Part shown: in pieces, positions 38,789-41,433 of the stretch
How the letters are laid out: each line of letters begins with the position of its first letter
Position numbering within the stretch: the stretch's first letter is position 1
IMG/VR virus record: IMGVR_UViG_3300025141_000234
Coordinates: 1 to 41,433 of that record
Reading direction: 5' to 3' (one strand)
DNA length: 41,433 nucleotides
Source: a virus
Notes under the pieces: generated by a model
What the model was told of the DNA's origin: nothing
Database searches by the model: none
What the model saw: the letters and a program-made list of their open reading frames with translations, nothing else
Translations under genes and position numbers: made by a program

Positions 38789-39724
38789 ATGAATCAACGA
38801 AAAGATACTGGCAAGTTCGCCAACTACCAAAATGTAGCCAGCCGGGTGGACGGCATCCACCAAGTTAATGAAGACCGAGTCAGCATTAAAACTGACAAGC
38901 CAACTTTCTCCGAGCATCCGATCTATGGCCAAATTGTTGAATGTTCGGCTACGGTCACAATTTACCCGAAAGACCTTGATCTACCCGATCAACTGGAATA
39001 TGATGGGCATGCCAAAAAGGTGTTAGCTAAACCGGACGGCAAAGGGGGCTGGAGGCCGGAACAAAACATTGACAACCTTTACGAAATAGTCGAAACCAAA
39101 GCCATCGGACGGGCATTAGCCGCCGCTGGATACTTAACTCGCAAGGATGATGGCGGGAAGATGGACTATGCTACGGAGGAGGACATCAACGAATCCAAGC
39201 GGCAAGAAACCGACACGGCCATGCGAAAGGAATTGGAAACAACCAAGAGGAGGTTGCGGGAGGTAGAGGCTGACCACAACCTCCTAAACGGCTTGGACGA
39301 CCCAAGAGGCCAAACTAATAAGGAGACCGAAGATAAGGCCCGAATGGAACTTGAACGGAGGGGAACACTGGCCGAGAACTTGGATCGAAAACTTGAACAA
39401 GCCAAGGCCATTGAAGCCGAAGTCAAGAAGGTGGCTGATACAATCGTAGCACCTGAAGATGCGACCCTAACCCCTCAATTATGGAAAACTTGGCTGGATG
39501 CGGCCAAGATCCCAGAGGACACATTTCAGGCTATCGACGGTTCTCAGCAGAAAGCCAGTGTTCTAAAATTGGCTCAGATCTTTCAGACCTATCAATCGAA
39601 ACCAGTCATGAAGCCGGAGGTGTTGAAGGCGCAATTGGAGAGTCAATATAAGGTGACGAATCCCCGGTTATTGAGCGATGAACAAGCTGACCAATTGATC
39701 GCTGAAATCAAGGGGGTGCAATAA
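38789..39724 (+). CDS. Putative DNA-metabolism protein with long coiled coil
   Basis: A 311-residue protein. The N-terminal part has a small beta region (YGQIVECSATVTIYPKDLDL) and the motif IVETKAIGRALAAAGYL near 100-116; E-T-x-AIGRAL-x-x-AGY is recurrent in phage and plasmid proteins found near single-strand annealing genes, and I treat this as a hint only. Residues about 135-220 are a charged coiled coil (KELETTKRRLREVEADHNLL). The C-terminal part (LTPQLWKTWLDAAKIPEDTF, LLSDEQADQLIAEIKG) is helical. It follows the SWIM gene closely (ribosome binding region AAGGGGGATAC), suggesting a joint role in recombination or replication. Confidence 0.65.
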   Translation: MNQRKDTGKFANYQNVASRVDGIHQVNEDRVSIKTDKPTFSEHPIYGQIVECSATVTIYPKDLDLPDQLEYDGHAKKVLAKPDGKGGWRPEQNIDNLYEIVETKAIGRALAAAGYLTRKDDGGKMDYATEEDINESKRQETDTAMRKELETTKRRLREVEADHNLLNGLDDPRGQTNKETEDKARMELERRGTLAENLDRKLEQAKAIEAEVKKVADTIVAPEDATLTPQLWKTWLDAAKIPEDTFQAIDGSQQKASVLKLAQIFQTYQSKPVMKPEVLKAQLESQYKVTNPRLLSDEQADQLIAEIKGVQ

Positions 39725-40014
39725 TGGGATTGCATCCCGGAGAGATTACTAGGGCCAGAATACGGGGTGTCAACTATCCCGCTGAGGCAGAACAGATTTT
39801 CCGCCAAGAGTTGCACCAGAAAACAAAAGAGGAGCTGATCGACTATATCATCAGCCTCCTTGATGGGCCACCCGGTCAAGGATACGTCACTGAACGCATC
39901 CTCAACTATCTGGAACGGGAGGATAAGTTGGAGGGTTTGATCTTCAACGAGGTGCGAGACGATGAGGCCCGGATGCTGTATCGAGATCTGCATCGAGATC
40001 AAGGCTACTATTAG
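39724..40014 (+). CDS. Hypothetical accessory protein
   Basis: A 96-residue charged helical protein (MGLHPGEITRARIRG, EAEQIFRQELHQKTKEELID, YVTERILNYLEREDKLEGL) ending in RDLHRDQGYY. Unknown family. The start overlaps the previous stop (TAATG), so it is coupled to the coiled-coil protein. It closes this gene chain; a 114-base gap with a hairpin follows. Confidence 0.65.
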   Translation: MGLHPGEITRARIRGVNYPAEAEQIFRQELHQKTKEELIDYIISLLDGPPGQGYVTERILNYLEREDKLEGLIFNEVRDDEARMLYRDLHRDQGYY

Positions 40015-40128
40015 CCGTCAAAAGGCGCGACAGTGCGATTTATTTTACATTTCTATAACCTTACACTAAACCGTGACATCCGACACCACCTGTCAGGTGT
40101 CGCGGTTATTATTAAGGAGGAGGCATAA
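40015..40128 (+). other. Gap with inverted repeat
   Basis: Holds a perfect 7-bp hairpin CGACACC/GGTGTCG (40081-40087 with 40096-40102), extended by AACCG/CGGTT (40069-40073 with 40103-40107) across a bulge. The inner CACCTG-T-CAGGTG is an alternative palindrome. A GTG-started frame of 31 codons (40033-40128) runs through it, but that is weak. It may be an attenuator or operator ahead of the gene at 40129, whose AAGGAGGAGG site follows. Confidence 0.45.
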
Positions 40129-40425
40129 ATGGATCATTTCAAGCTGGCCAAGCAGGTCGAGGAAGATTTCCAGAATCTCCCTTACCACAAGGTAATTGAG
40201 CTTCGGGACAAGATGGCCAACCAGATCGCAGACATTGATCTGGACGAGCCAATCAAAGACATCAAGAGGTGGTATCGAGGCCATCCCTTGCAAGAGATGG
40301 AATCAGACGGCTACCTGAACGATAGCTTATCCACCCTGATTTACCTTTACATTTCAGCCGTGGTGGAGGAAATGGAACAGGATTGGAGGGACAAGGAACA
40401 TTTCTGGCAACACTTGTCGGCCTAG
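40129..40425 (+). CDS. Hypothetical accessory protein
   Basis: A 98-residue protein with a very strong ribosome binding site (TTAAGGAGGAGGCATAA). It is helical and acidic (MDHFKLAKQVEEDFQNLPYH, VIELRDKMANQIADIDL, STLIYLYISAVVEEMEQDW). Unknown family. Its TAG stop is part of the TAGCTTGTAT core of the promoter/operator that starts at 40427, so any regulator bound there would lie at its 3' end. Confidence 0.65.
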   Translation: MDHFKLAKQVEEDFQNLPYHKVIELRDKMANQIADIDLDEPIKDIKRWYRGHPLQEMESDGYLNDSLSTLIYLYISAVVEEMEQDWRDKEHFWQHLSA

Positions 40426-40426
40426 C

Positions 40427-40457
40427 TTGTATTATAACAGGACAGGTGTTATAATAC
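40427..40457 (+). promoter_or_regulatory. Promoter overlapped by a perfect 11-bp dyad operator
   Basis: TTGTAT (40427-40432), a 17-base spacer and TATAAT (40450-40455). Arms GTATTATAACA (40429-40439) and TGTTATAATAC (40447-40457) are perfectly complementary around GGACAGG, so a dimeric regulator would cover both promoter boxes. The Cro-like gene starts at 40484, suggesting autoregulation. Related sites are at 32434 and 35965. Confidence 0.82.
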
Positions 40458-40483
40458 AGCGATTAGGGTTAAAATGAGGCGAA

Positions 40484-40801
40484 ATGAAAACGGTTAGAAT
40501 TGACTATATCAAGGTCAGAGGGCTCGTCGAGTGGGGGTGGAGCCAGTGCCTATCGGCCAAGTTGGGTATCCACAAGAATATGTGGGGCAAGCGGATGGAT
40601 GGCACTATCCCGTTCAAAATGGACGAGTTGAATCAATTCGCCAGAGTGCTAAACGAGTTGGGCGAAGGTAAATACGGCAAGCAAGGCTGGGAGGAGATCG
40701 GGGCTGATGATTTGCTTATCTTTGAGGATACGAGGCGCAATTCAGTCAAGTTGCCGAAAGCAAAAAAGACGGAGACAGTGAAAAATGGAGAGGGAGAATA
40801 A
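40484..40801 (+). CDS. Cro-like HTH regulator
   Basis: A 105-residue protein with an N-terminal helix-turn-helix: IDYIKVRGLVEWGWSQCLSA, KLGIHKNMWGKRMDGTIPF and then MDELNQFARVLNEL. This is the Xre/Cro pattern in which the second helix contacts DNA. The C-terminal part is charged (LIFEDTRRNSVKLPKAKK), with no peptidase (LexA/CI-type) domain, so it is more like Cro than CI. It is the first gene after the dyad at 40429-40457, the most likely binding site. No strong ribosome binding site: AATGAGGCGAA precedes the ATG. Confidence 0.78.
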   Translation: MKTVRIDYIKVRGLVEWGWSQCLSAKLGIHKNMWGKRMDGTIPFKMDELNQFARVLNELGEGKYGKQGWEEIGADDLLIFEDTRRNSVKLPKAKKTETVKNGEGE

Positions 40802-40821
40802 CATCCGGAGGGTTTGTTTAT

Positions 40822-41190
40822 ATGGAAACGAAAATGATGGAAGAGCTGGTTGGAGCATTAAAGAGCGAGATCATTAAACATCGGCTGGCAGGGGAATTGG
40901 CAGAAAAAATTGGGGTTCATCGAAGAACTTTATATTCGTGGCTGGACGGATTTTGCCAAAAAATGCCATTATCGGCCGTGGTCATCATCGCCGCCCATCC
41001 AAAACTGGACGAGAGCATGAAGGAGGTCCTCCTCGGTCAATTGGGGATTATTTGTCCGAGCAAGGCCAGAGATAGCGTTTGCCTGTTGGTGGGAGGCGGG
41101 CCGGAGGCATATCGACCGCCCCTTCAATTGAAAGGTTTATTGGCTGAAGACCCGGAGGGTCAGGTCTTTGTCGTTTCACCGCCGAAATGA
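40822..41190 (+). CDS. HTH regulator with unassigned C-terminal domain
   Basis: A 122-residue protein with a helix-turn-helix near 20-45 (HRLAGELAEKIGVHRRTLYS, WLDGF). The rest (LSAVVIIAAHPKLDESMKEV, then a Gly/Pro-rich VGGGPEAYRPPLQL and a beta end VFVVSPP) is unassigned. Preceded by CATCCGGAGG. It lies behind the Cro-like gene, probably in the same transcript, and just before the nested inverted repeats at 41191, which may be its target or a structured 3' end. It could be the second half of a regulatory switch. Confidence 0.72.
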   Translation: METKMMEELVGALKSEIIKHRLAGELAEKIGVHRRTLYSWLDGFCQKMPLSAVVIIAAHPKLDESMKEVLLGQLGIICPSKARDSVCLLVGGGPEAYRPPLQLKGLLAEDPEGQVFVVSPPK

Positions 41191-41301
41191 TTATCGGACA
41201 TCAATTTTGGCAATTGAGACTCAATAAAGGGAAGGCAAGTCAATGATAGCCAGAAACGGGTTTCGGCTCAGTCTCAATAAGAGGGCGAGAATGTCCGATA
41301 A
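41191..41301 (+). other. Three nested perfect inverted repeats
   Basis: Starts on the base after the preceding stop. Outer arms TTATCGGACAT/ATGTCCGATAA (41191-41201 with 41291-41301), middle GAGACT/AGTCTC (41216-41221 with 41270-41275), inner AGCC-A-GAAA-CGGG-TTTC-GGCT (41248-41268). It could be a structured RNA, a cruciform at an origin or packaging site, or paired regulator sites. No T run follows, so it is not a simple terminator. Confidence 0.75.
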
Positions 41302-41331
41302 CGATTATTATAGGACATGGTGTCTAGGGTC

Positions 41332-41360
41332 TTGAAAAATGGCAAATAAGACTATATAAT
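41332..41360 (+). promoter_or_regulatory. Promoter-like boxes near the right end
   Basis: TTGAAA (41332-41337), 17-base spacer, TATAAT (41355-41360), pointing out of the window. The -10 box coincides with the T tract of the minus-strand terminator, so the match may be partly accidental. Confidence 0.45.
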
Positions 41361-41401
41361 AAAAAAAGAGGCCGACGGCATAGCCATATACCATCGACCT
41401 C
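41361..41401 (-). terminator. Rho-independent terminator for a minus-strand transcript entering from the right
   Basis: On the minus strand GAGGTCGATGG (41401-41391) pairs over 11 bp with CCGTCGGCCTC (41378-41368), followed by seven T. Two positions are mismatched on the + strand but U-G pairs on the minus strand, fixing the direction. It implies a leftward gene beyond the window. Confidence 0.85.
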
Positions 41402-41433
41402 GAAACCATAAGGTAATACAAAGCCTTATCAAC

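Noticed and set aside
40033-40128. 31-codon GTG-started frame ending at the next gene's start
   Set aside because: Weak start, overlaps a hairpin, and its open length is short enough to be chance.
1-41433. tRNA genes, insertion sequences, integrase or attachment sites
   Set aside because: Looked for by eye and none was convincing; a tRNA scan would be needed to exclude weak candidates.

Overview
This window is the structural half plus an accessory arm of a tailed-phage genome, or of a prophage, with siphovirus-type architecture. Support comes from a near-canonical run of terminase large subunit, portal, MuF minor head protein, scaffold, HK97/SU10-type major capsid, connectors, tail tube, a frameshifted G/GT chaperone pair, tape measure, distal tail protein and Tal-like hub. 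All of these lie on the + strand with overlaps or short gaps. The host cannot be named from the sequence. It has bacterial Shine-Dalgarno sites (AAGGAG), sigma70-like promoters and standard stop codons. I recognise no small terminase, integrase, DNA polymerase, tRNA or endolysin, so the window is probably not the whole replicon.

Layout. (1) 1-9.8 kb: packaging and head genes, including a 1454-residue MuF protein carrying a JAMM-like motif and a DUF3626-like C-terminus, a design typical of phage-delivered effectors. (2) 10.0-13.0 kb: a 993-residue glycosyltransferase-methyltransferase-glycosyltransferase fusion inside the head operon. (3) 13.0-28.1 kb: connector and tail genes, ending in a 1409-residue distal tail protein with LamG and carbohydrate-binding-like insertions and an 1143-residue hub. 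(4) 28.1-32.1 kb: several small membrane proteins, a TagD-like cytidylyltransferase, one minus-strand HTH/coiled-coil gene, and a hybrid histidine kinase with all catalytic boxes and a receiver domain, which is very unusual for a phage. (5) 32.06-32.48 kb: no protein gene, but a nested RNA structure, two terminators in opposite directions, a candidate minus-strand small RNA and a strong + promoter. (6) 32.5-41.2 kb: about 22 small cassette-like genes, including a J-domain protein, a DUF932-like protein, an ArdA-like antirestriction fragment, a SWIM zinc finger, a protein ending in a beta-clamp-binding peptide, and two HTH regulators. (7) 41.19-41.43 kb: nested inverted repeats and a terminator facing the minus strand.

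Regulation. Three promoters in the accessory arm (near 32.43, 35.97 and 40.43 kb) share the same -35/-10 core with 17-base spacing and an overlapping dyad, best preserved at 40429-40457 just upstream of a Cro-like gene, so they look like one phage-controlled regulon. Two of them belong to a duplicated promoter-leader-start module that also encodes the same first eight residues (MNNLTNQP). Many cassette genes end in codons that double as the ribosome binding site of the next gene.

The most striking RNA element is a complete type I hammerhead ribozyme at 37455-37508, between two accessory cassettes. A ten-codon open frame with a good ribosome binding site stops on the base just before it, and the predicted downstream cleavage product begins with a GNRA-capped hairpin. 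This suggests a ribozyme-processed polycistronic mRNA whose cleavage may depend on translation. The hammerhead, the phage histidine kinase, the MuF effector fusion and the glycosyltransferase fusion are the points most worth following up.
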